Positions 11,009 to 23,960 of a DNA stretch of 64,000 nucleotides are shown in pieces (within the stretch, counting starts at the first letter, position 1; each line of letters opens with the position of its first letter). Under the pieces are notes generated by a model, which made no database searches, had not been told where the DNA came from, and was given only the letters and a program-made list of their open reading frames with translations. The position numbers were made by a program, and so were the translations under genes. The stretch comes from Ilex aquifolium (taxonomy: Eukaryota; Streptophyta; Magnoliopsida; Aquifoliales; Aquifoliaceae), in the NCBI GenBank assembly GCA_951799425.1, contig OX637402.1, positions 27,806,492-27,870,491 of the forward strand, written 5' to 3'.

Positions 11009-11301
11009 GAGAAACTCACTTCGTACCCCGAAAGATTTAAGGTTTTTTATTTTGCATCTTCAAAGATGAAATTTCTTACATTGCACACTCAATGTATTAA
11101 AAGAATTATAATGTGGCCCTTTAGTTACCTTATATTGTTTATTCCGTCAAAATTCACTACATTTACGTTGTAGGAATAAGTAACGGAAGGGTCACATTGC
11201 AACACTTTTAATATATTGAAGATGTTATATAAAAAATTTAATCTCTGAAGGTGCAAAGTAAAAAATATTAAATCTTTCAGGGAGTAAAATGAAAATTGTC
11301 C
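11009..11301. mobile_element. Foldback MITE, about 290 bp
   Basis: The left half (GAGAAACTCACTTCGTACCC onward) is an imperfect inverted copy of the right half (the stretch ending AAAATTGTCC at 11301) over more than 100 bases, so the whole unit folds on itself. Similar 10-base flanks (AATAATTAAA and AAAATTTAAA) may be an old target duplication. Related terminal sequence is seen around 22391-22453 and 24150-24234. Confidence 0.65.
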
Positions 11302-12451
11302 AAAATTTAAAGAGAATTTAAAAATAGTACTTACCAATTTCTTTTCCCCAAAGTAAAATTGGACTAGCCAATTCCTTTCCAACCATAGTATTTCCAATTC
11401 ATTTAATAATGCAGAAAACAAGCCCAGTCCTGTTAACATCTATGATTCTGTCTCAAAAAATATACGTATGCTTGTAGACACATACCAACACACCAAGAAT
11501 ACGGATTACCCATTATCGTCAATGTCTCAGTATATAGGTTGTAAACACAAACCATTGGTTAATTCAATCAATTGATAGATCATGATGATGTACAAAATTG
11601 ATTATACATGATCAAATTAGTCGAGTGTGTGGTGTAAAACAATTAATAAAGTAATTAATAATAAGAGACAAAACTTGGGTGGTTGGGTCTGGGTGACCTA
11701 ACTATTGAAGACAGTAACGGTGACCGGAGAACTCTATTAATAAAAAAATAAAAAGTAGTTGGGGAGAGAGAGTAAGAGTATGCTCAATGTGAAGTGTCTG
11801 AGATCTGGCCCCATGTGTACGAGAGTTTATAATTTATAGATACAGAGCCCTAGCTGAGAAGGTGAGGTGAAAGACAAGTTATTAATTTATTGGAGAGGAT
11901 AGCTACAATTGGGGATGAGCACTATCTTGGAGTAATAACTATCTCGATAATTGCTCTCTCATACGCGTTGACTCTTCTTGGACTCATGAATTTTGAATTA
12001 GTCTGAAGCCATAAACTAAGCCTAGCATGCCTTTTGATGATTTGGGCTTAACCCATGAACTGGGTCTAAGTATAATTGAATCTGGGCTCGTCAAATCATA
12101 ATGATTGGTCAAGTTAGACAAATGCGAGCTTACAATTTATTAGTCTACCATCCAAAATTAGGAGCAAAAAAAGAAAGAAAGAAAGAAAGAAAGCTTCCCT
12201 GCTCTTGAAAATATCATATGAATGCAAACTGGCAATATTTCTAGTCTAAGTATCAAATAATACATAGATGCTAACATATAACAAGGAAAAGAAATGTTGA
12301 AAGTGTTTTTTTTTTCTTTTACAAAGTCAAAAAATGTTGAAAGCTACGAAGACACCAAACAATATATTAAACAAGCATTTGTAACTATATAATGCCATGT
12401 CATTATTTAACTAGTCATGCACTGTGTCCAGAACGACCATTCAAGATGCCT
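11302..12451. other. Intergenic, 3' side of LRR kinase
   Basis: No gene seen. There is a short (AAAG)n tract at about 12170-12192. The 3' UTR of the receptor kinase should lie just below 12452. Confidence 0.6.
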
Positions 12452-15400
12452 CTAAGAAGGTGTTATTCGGATTGACAACTGCTGAGCAACAGTATGCATC
12501 GATGGCCTGAACTGTGGATTGACATATAAACATTCTCTAGCCAATCTTATAACACATAGCAATGCTTCCCCGACTTCAAGTGACGGAGGCGGAAGGCGCT
12601 GGTCCAATAAATCTTCAAGCAGTATGCTCTCAGCTGATTGAGAAACCAAAGAAGTGATGCAATCCCCTGGATGTGCTCCTTTCATCACTTCTAGTGTTAA
12701 CACACCAAAGCTAAACACATCGCACTTCTCAGTCACCTTCATTGTGTAAGCAAACTCTGAAAAGAAAAGCAACAAGTGATCATGCATTTATGTTTTATGC
12801 CAGTTTATGATAGTAGAAAGTGAAAAACTAAATATATTACCTGGTGCAACATAACCATATGTGCCCACAAGCGTGCTCCAATTGGATGAGTCTAGTTTCA
12901 GAAGCTTAGCAGTGCCAAAATCTGAGACACGAGCCTCGTACTCGGTGTCCAGCAAAATGTTGCTACTTGTGATGTCTCGATGAACAATAGGTGGTGAGCA
13001 GTCATGGTGCATGTATGACAAAGCATGAGCCATACCTTTAACAATATTCACCCTCTTAGGCCAGTCCAATTTCTTAGCTTCGTCTTCTGTGCTCAACATT
13101 GTGGCCAAGTTACCCCTTTCAAGATACTCATAGACCAAAAATGAATGTCGAGCATGTTGACAGAAACTGTAAAGTTTCACGATATTCCGGTGCCTTACTT
13201 CTGTCAATGCTCTTACCTCGCTAAGAAATCCTTTACGATCTACCATCTCAGATGAGGGGTGAAGCTTCTTCACAGCTACTATGTTATCTGGTGGCAGATT
13301 TGCTTTGTAGACAACTCCATATCCTCCCTGTCCTATGCAATGTGTGGCATCAAAATCATTTGTGGCTTTTAAGATTTCATCATACATTGCTCTCCCATCA
13401 AAAGTTGTTATTGCAAACAGATCTCTATTTTGCACCTCACTCTGTTCGACTTGTGAACTTCTCTTTCTTTTTTCAACAGTAATGAGAAGTCCAACGAATG
13501 CACATAAAGATATAAGTGCTCCAAGAAGAGGGAGTACGATTATAAGAACGAGTTTGTGGCCTCTCTTTTGAATATCTTTGTGGACCCAGGGAGGGTTTTT
13601 GCAGGGTTGCAATCCTGTAATGTTTCCACACAAACCTTTATTTCCTTGCACTGCTTCTATGGAAGCATTCAAAAAGGCTATACTGCTGGGGATGGGACCT
13701 TGCAACTCATTGTAGGATATGTCAATATGCAACAGGCCATGCATGTCTTCAAAATCCGTTGGAATAATCCCAGAGAGCTTATTGTGGGAGAGATTCAATA
13801 CTTCCAAACTCTGCAAACTTTTTATTTGCGATGGTATCTTCCCTGTAAGCGAATTATAACTCAAATCGAGCACAGATAAATGAACTAAGTTACCCATCTG
13901 ACCTTGAATTTCCTGGGAAAACTTGTTGTAGCTCAAGTTCAAGTAATGCAGTTGCAAGCAACCCACTAGAGATCCTGGCACCGGCCCGCCCAATCTATTT
14001 TTGGATAGGTCCAATGACAAGAGATCATTTATGGATCCTAGTTCTGGAGGTATACCACCAGAAAGTTGGTTGTCAATCAAATATAACTCCAACAGAGAAG
14101 TCAACTTTCCAAATTCCTTTGGAATTTTTCCAGCAAAATGATTTGAGGAAAGGTGAAGTACATGTAATTGAGTTGAATTTGCCAACTCTGGTGGTATGCT
14201 ACCTGTGATGTTGTTTCCTGTGATCTTCAAGGTTTTCAATTGTTTACACCTACCCCAGTTACTAGTGAGTTCGCCATAAAAGTCATTGTTACTTAGATCA
14301 ATGAAGTCCAAATCTGGATAGACACCAAAATCTTCAAACATATTTCCTGTGAGTTGATTTTCATTGAGGTGGACTCCGAATAAGCTTGAGCAGTTTCTAA
14401 AGGTTTTGGGGATTGGACCATTGAGTAGGTTATTGCGAACAGAGAAGTATCTCAGTTTTCCACCTTGGCAAATGTTTTTTGGAACGTGGCCAAAGAGCTG
14501 ATTATCGCCCATTTCTAGTACAACCAATGTCAGGTTTCCCAATTCTTGGGGAATAGGACCAGAAAGATTGTTGTCATTGAGGCCTAAACGTTCTAAACTG
14601 CTCAGATTACCGAGTGAAGCAGGAATGGAACCACTCAGTTGGTTCCACGCCAGCCTCAATTGTTTGAGGGATTTCAAATTTCCTAAGGCTTTAGGAATGG
14701 AACCAGAAAGTTCATTACGGAAGACTTGCAACAAAATGAGCTTATTTAAGTTACCAATGGTGGATGGAATGGGACCTGTTAAATGGTTCTTGCTTAGGTC
14801 GAGTTCCCGAAGGTTAAAAAGCATTCCAATTTCTGGAGGAATGGGACCAGAAAGATTATTTTGATCCAGAAATAAGTCAACTTGCTCAAATTACACACAG
14901 AAGTAGGAATGTATCCAATAAGATTGTTTTTATACAAAACAAGTTCAGTAAGAGAGTTTAGTTGGCCTATTTCTTGCGGGATAGAACCATTTAAATTATT
15001 TTCAAACAGGTTAAGGGTCTGAAGATATTTTATCTGACCGATTTCTGAAGGGATTATTCCAGAAAGTTGATTGAAAGACAAATCAAGATAAATGAGTTTA
15101 GAGAGTTGACCTATTTGATGAGGGATTATACCATAGAGATTATTCAAACTGATTTCAAGGTATAAAAGATTGGGGAGAGATGAGAATGGAAAATCGTAGA
15201 GCGTACCATGTGTACTTGAAGTTGTGAGGTTGAATCTGACCACGACTCCATGGTTATTGCAGGAAACTCCATACCAAGTACATGGGCTAGCACTGGGACT
15301 TGGATGGCTAGAAGAATTGGAGGCATTATTAGGAAGAAGAGTCCATGAAGTCAGTCGAGAGTTATTCTGAAGGCTGGCTTTCCACTTGAGGAGAGCACTG

Positions 15401-15504
15401 GCTTCTTGAATAGAAGCAAAAGCAACATTGGCAATGGATAAACATGTGTATATTGTAAACAAGGGAACAAGGAAACTAGCCTTCTCTAACGTTAGAGAAA
15501 CCAT
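12452..15504 (-). CDS. LRR receptor-like serine/threonine kinase, MIK2-like; one frameshift
   Basis: Plasma-membrane receptor kinase of plant LRR subfamily XII/MIK2 type, expected to sense an extracellular signal. Exon 1 is 15504-12841 and exon 2 is 12756-12452, with an 84-base GT-AG intron inside the kinase between GTYGYVAP and FAYTMKV. The signal peptide begins MVSLTLEKASFL; an LRR N-cap with CTWYGVSC follows, then about 20 LRRs, a membrane segment (coding about 13560-13485) and the kinase. All catalytic motifs are present: GQGGYG loop, VAVKK lysine, HRD, DFG and the distal arginine in FRPSM. One base is missing near 14870-14876: the frame breaks after NLSKLTYF and resumes with LDQNNLSG. 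With one base added, the exons sum to exactly 990 codons including the stop, close to relatives of about 1000 residues. I chose the ATG at 15504, not 15528, because it aligns with the left-edge copy. The gene is either recently broken or carries an assembly error. Confidence 0.9.
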
Positions 15505-15543
15505 TTTGTTTTTTTCGATGTTGAACATGGAATGGATCGAAGC

Positions 15544-15556
15544 TCTTATTTATAAG
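15544..15556 (-). promoter_or_regulatory. TATA box of the LRR kinase
   Basis: The minus strand carries CTTATAAATAAGAGC about 45 bases upstream of the ATG at 15504. The same element sits at the same place in the left-edge copy, implying a very short 5' UTR. Confidence 0.6.
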
Positions 15557-16041
15557 CTAGTCTTTCACAATCCCGACAATGGACTTCGGAAAAAGTCTAG
15601 TGACTCAATACAATCCCACCACTCATGAAACATGCACACAATTGACTCCATGTAGTCCCACCGAATTCTTGGTGACATGGTGTGGAATCGTATTGCACAG
15701 TGGTGTAAATCAAGTCGTATCGTGTCATAATCTTTTATTATATATTGATTCCTATAAATTAAAAAAAAAAACTATGTGATTCAAATTGTAGCAAAATTAA
15801 AAAAAAAAAATCTTTTGGAAATTTTTTTTTTAAAAACTATTCAATTGTAAAACAATTCATATACTTCTAGATCAAACTATAACAAAAAAATTCTTCAAAA
15901 ATAACAGTTAAACTGATTATTTTGTCTTACAAAAACCCAATTCATTAATTATTCACCACACTTGACGTGTTATTTTTAAATTCGTATTGAGTTTAAGTAA
16001 AATTGTCCGTCAATCACTCGTTACAATTGGTACTAACAAAA

Positions 16042-16080
<39 letters not shown>

Positions 16081-19000
16081 GCCAAACAGCAGCCACTTCA
16101 CTCCTCGCTGACAACACCCTGAAAGTCTCCACTATACGATCAAAACGTGAAAACACACACCTATCAAAACGTGAAAACACACCATCATGGTTGATGAAGC
16201 TGCTCAAACACATTTCACATTACAAAACCGGAATCATCATCACTTTTCAAAAAATATTGTTTATGAAACTTATGTTGTATAAAATTTATCGTTTGCCTTA
16301 TACCTTACGGAAATTAAGGCCACTGTCCGTTCCGAGAGAAGCTGTAGGGTGCTAACGTTGAGCTTGTTGATGTGCAAGGGTGGTGCTGGACCGGGCAGGA
16401 CATTGATGGTTGTGATGAGCAGCCACTGTGGAACCCAGCATTGCAGCACAGCCATCAATAGGTTATATACATGTGCTATCTACATATATGGTTGGCCTCT
16501 TGGATCGGAAGTGAACGGTTTTTATTTTTTTGTGTGTGTGTGGGGGGGGGGGGGGGGGGATATATATATATATATACCTTTTGAATGTGAGCTAAATGGC
16601 AATGAAGAAAAAGGAAGATCCTTGCCAAATTTACAAAACTACAAGTCGTCCTTACAAATCCATGCCCAAGGGAAGGCCCCTGGAATGTCACTCAGGTCCG
16701 TTTGGATTAGGAAGAAAATAATGATAAAAAGTCCAATAGTAGAATGTGAAGTAAAAAAAGAAAAGAAAATATTTTTCTGCATATATTTGGTTAACATAAA
16801 ATATGTACAAGAAAAATTTTTAAAATTGGAAAGTTACAGTAAAATCTTTTTAAATGTCAATATTACCACGGAAATTTCCCACGAAATAAGGGAAGATCTT
16901 GAGTACATAGATAATGACCAAGTGGGAGAAAACATGGGTAACGTGCAAAACCAAATATGCCTCTTCAACTCTTACGGGAAACAAAAACTACAGTTTACTA
17001 TAAAATTTTGTGGGCATGAGCATTTAATTTCTAATATTTTTTATCATTATCATGCTAAACAAACACTAAAAAATCTGGATTTTTTACTCTTTCCTGCACA
17101 TTCAATCAATCTCTCGCTAACCAAATGAAGTCTCAAAAAAAAGAGCAATGCAGGCAAAAAGAAAATGAAATACGTGCTAAAGAGAAATTTACAAGAAAAG
17201 GAAAAATTCCAGAGGGCATCACTAGTAGAGCAGTGCAAGCTCATAATACAATCTAACAAAATTATTGCTAAATGTCCTCTTTCTATCACAACCCTAAAAC
17301 CCACGGGGGCATAAATGTACCCACAAATGAGGTCAAATCTAAATTCTCTACATTACACTTTCACTCAATTTCATTCAATAGTAGATCATCAACCATGTAT
17401 AGATGAGAGGTCCACATACAAATAATAGGTCTCACGTGAATACATGATGAGTAATCTACCATCGAGTAAAATTGTGTGAAAAGCAATAGAGAGGATCTCA
17501 AAAAGGTTGAATCGGAGGGAAAAGGCTTCATAAGTCGAGCACTGCAAGCATTACAGACAAGTATTGCCAGGTTGCCGAGTAGGCAGATACCCCCAAGTTT
17601 ACCACCCCATACACTAGCAGACTAAGCGATGGCAGACAAACATGAACCTGCCTAAAACCCAAACAACTTGACTGGCCCCCTCATACTTGATTCAATACTC
17701 TTGGAGATGGATGAAAGAAATCAGAAATTCAAATTGCAGGAGCAAAGAAACAGCACAACTACTAGGACTCAGTTTAGAGGAGTTCTGAGTATGATATATC
17801 ATTTTTGAAGGGGCAAGGACCCACAAATCTTGAGTCAACAAGATTAACCAAAGAAAGTAAGTTTGCCTCAACCCTATAAATCGAAAAACATCAAATGAGC
17901 CAGAACAACCTGCCAAGACGCAACCTACTTTTCAGAGTGAGAAAACCTGATAGCATGTAATGGCAAATGCTCCCCAGATCCCTAATATGATCATATGTAT
18001 AAACTTCACTACCACATACTAGGAGCAGTGGACTTGCATTTCAATGCTAGCCATCCAGAAGAGTCGGAACAATGTTGAATATCAGCAGTCAGAATTGAGC
18101 CCAAAAACGAAAAATGGAGGAAGTAGTATGCAAGCAAGCACTCATGTTTTAAGGTAAGTTTTCCGAGAATAAATAAAAGGTGATGAGCCATTAACCTTAT
18201 TTCCCCCCTTTTTTAAATCTTCCATGTGATGTGCATACCTTTCTTAATATTACCAGATATAAATCATTGGTAAGAGAAGGAAAATTATATACAGAGCCAT
18301 CAAGTACCCAAAACACTACAGAAGGACTAAGGAATGCAATTAAAGTGTAAAGTGCAAAGTGCAAACCAACATAGTATGATTCAAATCAGTAAAAACAAAA
18401 GAAATGATTGTGGGGTTTGTAATTCAACGTCTGCAAGATATAACTGGAAGGCAAAGAAACAAAGCACATCTACTGGGGCCAGCTGCAACACAGCTACCAA
18501 ACCAAGCATCAATCATCAACACCAAAAACAGCAGGACCACATTCAACAATATCAAGAAGAAGCGCAGCAACAACCGATCTATGAAGATATCGGCTATCAC
18601 TTCCCAGCTACAACCACGATCTCAGGTGCTGTAATTTAATGAATCTAGTATTAGCTTAAAGCTATATTGACAAGTGCATGCCCTTAATGATCCAGTACAT
18701 GCTACAACAAAAGCTACCAACCTAACAGCTGGGTAATAAAAATGGGAAAGGTCAAAACCAACTACTAGAAAAAGTAAGACACTACGTATCTATCACCACA
18801 TCCAACCTCATGGTGACAATGTTCATCCCAGCAAAGCAGGTTTGACACCAGAATCAGCAAAAGCGAATATCTGCTCCTGCAGATAACTGCATCAACCACG
18901 GGTAATGGAATGAGGACTCCACGTCTTTTAAGGTCACCAAAGCTACTAAAACTCCTTTACGAGAGCCCATAATATAAAGTCAGCAAAAATAGAAATGATG

Positions 19001-19596
19001 ATCAGGTCACAAGTCAGAATCCCAATGTGACTGGAGGATGTGAGATTTAATCCTTACCAATCACAACATCAGCAGAGAAAATTTGTAAACCTACTGTTGT
19101 TGGCAACCAGCAAGAAAATGGTATCAACCAATTGCAGGGTAAAACAGCATCAACAGCTGCTACATCATCTCGCCACTCAGCTACATTAACTCTTCCAAGA
19201 CACAACTAGACAAGGGCAGTGCATGGTCCACCATAAGTAAATGGTTCAGTTTTCTAAATTAGCATTAAAAAACATGCAGCCAAAGAAAAACTTCAATTAA
19301 AATTGAGAACCTAGCAAAATAAAACACTAAAGAAAATGAGATTCAACCAATCATAAAAACTCCAAAATAAATATCATGACTCATATTCTCGAACACAGAA
19401 TAGACCAATCCACAGAGACCATAGCATTGAAAACACACACCAGTATTGAGTAAGGATGCATTAAGTACAACAAATAAAATAGTTAACCTTAAATTTAAGC
19501 CAGGGGAAATCAGTTGTAGCATTCATCATACTGATGATAACATGGAAAATCTGAATATCTCCTAACTTGAACCGATGCAGCCAACAGCTGGGGCCT
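15557..19596. other. Intergenic, no gene recognised
   Basis: AT-rich sequence with microsatellites: (CT)n at about 16044-16077, a G run at about 16542-16559 and (AT)n at about 16560-16575. Reading frames here are short, and none shows a family signature or splice structure. The stretch at about 16695-17128 has weakly similar inverted ends (GGTCCGTTTGGATTAG and the complement of CTAACCAAATGAA) and could be an old DNA element. The part nearest 19596 should include the 3' UTR of SC35. Confidence 0.5.
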
Positions 19597-22247
19597 TCAT
19601 TCCTACAAGACAAAATCCAAGCAAACTACTTTAGCCGCCAACTTGAAAATCCAAACAATTATTGAGAGGAGGCTCATGAACTCACATCAGCATCAGATTT
19701 ACGCGGAGATTGGCTTCGAGAGTCAGCAGGTCGGCCACGAGGTGAAACACTGTTTGGAGTAGGAGAACGTTCTTTGCGATTACGCCCACTGGGACTCCCT
19801 CCCCTAGAGGGAGGTGGAGATGGGCTCCTACGAGGACTGGGACTGCGCCGAGCAGGAGAGGCACTTGAAAATACCCAACATCAGCAAACATATTACAAGT
19901 TTAATGTAGGAAAACTTGAAAAGAGAGAAAGACTTAAAAAGAAGTGAGAAAAAATAATACCTCCCATACGACCGACTCCGACTACGCCTCTTATCATCAT
20001 ATCTGCCTCTCCCACGATCTTTGTGATAATCAGGACTTCCACTGCGGCTCCTGCTTCGATAACGGTCCCTTTCCTTTCCCCGGTGTCTGTCACGGTCATA
20101 TCTTCCCCTACTTCTACTGCGACTTCTCTTCCTAGAATCTCTGTCCCTGTGCTCATCCCTATACCTGGAATTGTATTAAAAACAAAAGATAGTGTTTGAC
20201 AACTATACATTTAAATGATTTCTTACAAAGTAAAAGGCAATTAGTGAGCATATATCAAAATTAACACACAGAAGAAAGGATAATTCTGACTTCTGAGAAT
20301 ATCGAACGACAAAAACTTAGGGAGACATACAAAAAATAAGATGAATAACACATAATTAAAGGAATGTGTAACAAACAGGTACTAAATGGGGTCCACTACT
20401 AAATCTTAGGACCATTTGGAGATCAAAAATATAACAAGACAGAATGAATCCAAAAAATAATCTGCTCATTGGGAGAATAATAAAAAAGAGGTACATACAA
20501 AAGAGAGTGCCTACATGTTGGTGATCAACAAGGAGTAGACATGCCTACAGAGATCCGCAACACACAATGATTTGAGTTTTTAACAAAAACAAAAAGTTTA
20601 AAAAGATTGTAATGTGATGTAATGCAGCTTAAAGGGCAAGGTTTTGCAGGCCTTATACTTCATTAGGAACCAACGGGCCTTTGATCCAATGGTACTCCTT
20701 GCCTTGTAAAGGCTTTGCGAAGATCAAGGGTTCAAGCCCCCCTCCCCCTCCCCCTCCGCCTCCCCATCCAAAAAAAAATACTTCATTAGGACAAAGACAA
20801 TAACAATAGTCAACAAAACAAGGTAAAATACAAAACATATTTAAAATATGTGCGCTGAAACAGCCATTATCACATCCTCCGTATATCAGTGTTCCATTGG
20901 ATTGGAAAGTTTCACAAATGAAACAAGGAACTGTTTTTGGAGACCACCTGCTTCATTTTCCAGAGCATAAGCATTTCTGCACAGAAGAATCATTACCTTG
21001 GCCGAGGACTACGGCTCCTTGACCTCCCTTTTGACTTCGAATCTGATTCAACTATCCTGCCTTTATGGCTGAAAACCAAAACCAGTTTTAACTTAGTTGA
21101 AAAGCTCCACAAGTACTTGAGCACACCACTTTAACCCGCAAACTATAAAGACAAAGCATTGGGGTACAAACCATGCCACAATATACATAATATATTTGTA
21201 CTAAAGGTCCAAATTATTACATTCTTCCCGAAAGTCCAAATTATTACATTCTTGAACACGCACAGAAAACATAACATTTGCATAACAACTCAAGCCATGA
21301 ATTAAAATCAATAACCGATACACTGACGGTCAATTACTCTATAGATGGATATATGTAGCATTGTGTATGATAAGCAACTCACATTTTTTCAGCATTCGGG
21401 CCGTACTTTGCGAACTGAACCATGATCTCTCTCCCATCAACAAGTCGTCCTGGCAAATTAACCCAAATATATAAGCAACAAAACTTTGCATTACAACAAT
21501 GATTCGGGAACTGTTATATGATTTACAAGTTCATAACTTGCCAGCACATAAGCAACACTATTTTTCTTTACAACAATGTTTTGGTTATCGAGAAATAAAT
21601 TACTAGTTTGGAACTTGCAAAAAATAAGTAACACAACTCCACATTACAACAATGGCTTTTTAGTATTGCAACATGGATTACAAGTTTTTGGGTATTGCAA
21701 CATGGATTACGAGTTCATAACTTTCCCATTAATAAGCAACACAACTTGTCATTACAAAGCTATCTAAGAAACTTACCATCGAGCTTCTCGACCGCCTTCT
21801 GAGCCTCGTCCGCGTACTTATAACGAACAAATGCAAAGCCCCTCGAATCACCAGTCCTGAAATCAGAATATAAATCACACATAAGTATGATATATAAACA
21901 AATACCCACACAAACTGGGGCACGAAAAAGGAAGAAAAAAACACAGACAGACAAAAAAAAACCATAAACCTTCGGTCTCTGGGAATGAAAACATCAACGA
22001 CCTTGCCATACTTGTCGAAAAGGGGATACAAATCATCTGCGGAGGTTCCTACAGAAAACCAAGAAACAGAATGTTTAAAAAAACGGGGAAAACAAAAACA
22101 GAATATTTCGAAAATCAGTGAAAGCAGAAGAGAATGGAAGAGAAAGGTAAAGGAGAGCCCCGGGTAATTACGGAAAGTGATGTTGAGGACAAGGAGAGAG
22201 TAGGTATCTTTGATGTCAGGAGGACCGGATCTTCCAAAGTGCGACAT
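19597..22247 (-). CDS. SC35: Serine/arginine-rich splicing factor SC35
   Basis: Nuclear SR protein that binds exonic RNA and helps define splice sites. Coding exons on the minus strand: 22247-22172, 22048-21970, 21856-21777, 21449-21383, 21068-20997, 20164-19961, 19863-19686 and 19602-19597, all with GT-AG introns and agreeing phases. The product is 253 residues. An N-terminal RRM runs from about residue 15 to 92: SLLVLNITF is RNP2, SRGFAFVRY is RNP1, and the start MSHFGRSGPPDI is typical of plant SC35. An arginine/serine-rich tail follows (SRSRSPRPR, SRKRSRSRSRGR, RRSPSPRRSPSPPPSR). Plant SC35 proteins are usually somewhat longer. The last exon adds only Glu and a stop; if the GTGAGT donor at 19685 is not used, the protein would instead end DVSS. 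Long introns in SR genes are often alternatively spliced, and the 832-base intron 5 here contains a SINE. Confidence 0.93.
20669..20777 (+). mobile_element. tRNA-derived SINE in SC35 intron 5
   Basis: The roughly 109-base insert is flanked by a perfect 14-base target duplication ATACTTCATTAGGA (20655-20668 and 20778-20791). It has a pol III B box (GGGTTCAAGCC, 20728-20738), an A-box-like stretch (CCAATGGTAC), a C/T-rich segment and a terminal A run. The orientation is opposite to the SC35 transcript. The length and short tail fit plant tRNA-derived SINEs. Confidence 0.8.
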
Positions 22248-22453
22248 CTTCTCTTTCCGGGATTGAGAATCGGAGCGCCGATGTAAAACTGGTTTAGGGT
22301 TTCGGATTTGAGGTGGAAGTGGCAGAGTAGGTTGTCTAGTCTAAGTCTAGATAACTTGGACAAATAAACTTTTTGAGGGTAAAAAAGTAAGAGAAAATTT
22401 CACTTTTGACCCAAAAAAATTAAGAATTTTTATTTTATACCTTCAAAGATTAA

Positions 22454-22877
22454 GGGCCTGTTTGGTTTGCGTTTCAAAAACAGGTATCCGAAAACAGTTT
22501 TTGAGAAGAGTTTTGAGAAAATGGTTTTGATATTTTTTGAGATAAAAAACTTGTTTGGTTAGATGATTTCAAAAACAGTTTTACAGAACAGAAAATAGTA
22601 AAACCTGTTTGGACAGCCTAAATATATGTTTGAACAGTAATTCAAACATTAATAAAAAAATATAAGAAAGTTATTTTTAGATTGATAATTTCATAAAAAA
22701 AAAAATTCAATAAACCAAACTTTAAAATATAATATATCTTATAATATAATATATTATATTATATTATAATATTCTATTATATATTATATATTATATAATA
22801 TATAATATTTATATATATTATATTCTATTATATTATATAATATATTTACACATATATATATTATATTATATTATATA

Positions 22878-22951
<74 letters not shown>

Positions 22952-23414
22952 CATATATATATATTTATACATTTATACATATATATATACATAATATATA
23001 TATATATATATGTATAATATAATATATATATATTTATACATATAAATTGGTATATATATGTATATATATGTACATATATATGTATATATATACCTATTTA
23101 TACATATATATAATATATTAATACATATATAATATATATATAATATAATATATATATTTATACATATAAATTGGTATATATATGTATATATATGTACATA
23201 TATATATGTATATATATGTACATATATACGTATTTATACATATATATAATATATATATACATTATGTATATATATATTATATATATGTATAATATAATAT
23301 ATATATATTTATACATATATATAATATATAGATACATATATAATATATATTTATAAATTCTTATATATAAATTCGTAGATATATATATACCAATTTATAT
23401 ATATATTTATACAT

Positions 23415-23472
<58 letters not shown>

Positions 23473-23558
23473 TTATTTATTTATTAATTCGTATATATAA
23501 ATTCGTAGATAAATATATACATATATATACCAATTTATATATACGAATTTATAGATAA

Positions 23559-23594
<36 letters not shown>

Positions 23595-23960
23595 GAATTT
23601 TAATAATATTATATAATATAATACTAATATATTATATAATAATATTATATAATATAATAGAATATTATATATATATATATTAGGAGAGAGAGGAAGAAGT
23701 AAAAAAAAAAATGAATGAAAAAATTTGCTGCTAAGGAGATTCGAAGGGCAGACCTCATTAAAGTCCAAAATTGTTCTCCTTGTTTTCAAAATTTTCAAAG
23801 AAAACTCCGAAAACAAGTTAAACTTGTTTTCTATTTCTTTGACTCAAATCTCATTTTTTCCGAAAATTTTGAGAACAAAAATGCTAAACAAACAGGATTT
23901 GGGTGTTTTTAAAATTTTGAGAACAAAAAAATGTTTTGCAGACGCAAACCAAACATGGCC
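22454..23960. mobile_element. PIF/Harbinger-like non-autonomous element with AT/CA array
   Basis: Inverted ends GGGCCTGTTTGGTTTGCGTT and, on the right, ACGCAAACCAAACATGGCC are flanked by the 3-bp target duplication TAA (22451-22453, 23961-23963). This is typical of Tourist/PIF-type MITEs. Most of the interior is dinucleotide repeat. Near the right end lies a motif (GCAGACCTCATTAAAG, about 23748-23763) shared with the element at 24717-25786. There is no transposase gene. It lies just upstream of the SC35 start. Confidence 0.8.
22735..23690. repeat. Compound (AT)n/(CA)n microsatellite
   Basis: About 950 bases of AT-dinucleotide-rich sequence with (CA)n tracts near 22880-22910 and 23415-23435 and many repeated short blocks. 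The Tyr/Ile-rich reading frames across it have no coding meaning. It is the interior of the PIF-like element. Confidence 0.9.

Noticed and set aside
13252..13879. Plus-strand reading frames over the receptor kinase
   Set aside because: They are antisense shadows of the kinase and LRR coding sequence, which has clear family motifs on the minus strand.
15504..15528. The upstream ATG at 15528 as the start of the receptor kinase
   Set aside because: It would add MFNIEKNK before the signal peptide; the paralogue at the left edge begins at the equivalent of 15504, and the TATA box is too close for the upstream start.
16349..17128. A 259-residue plus-strand frame
   Set aside because: It runs through G and AT microsatellites and low-complexity Lys/Ile sequence, with no domain, splice pattern or similarity I recognise.
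18334..18639. A 101-residue Gln/Ser/Asn-rich frame
   Set aside because: Two overlapping frames are open over the same bases, the composition is low-complexity, and no family or splice signals are seen.
23171..23816. Tyr/Ile-rich frames
   Set aside because: Pure translation of an (AT)n microsatellite.
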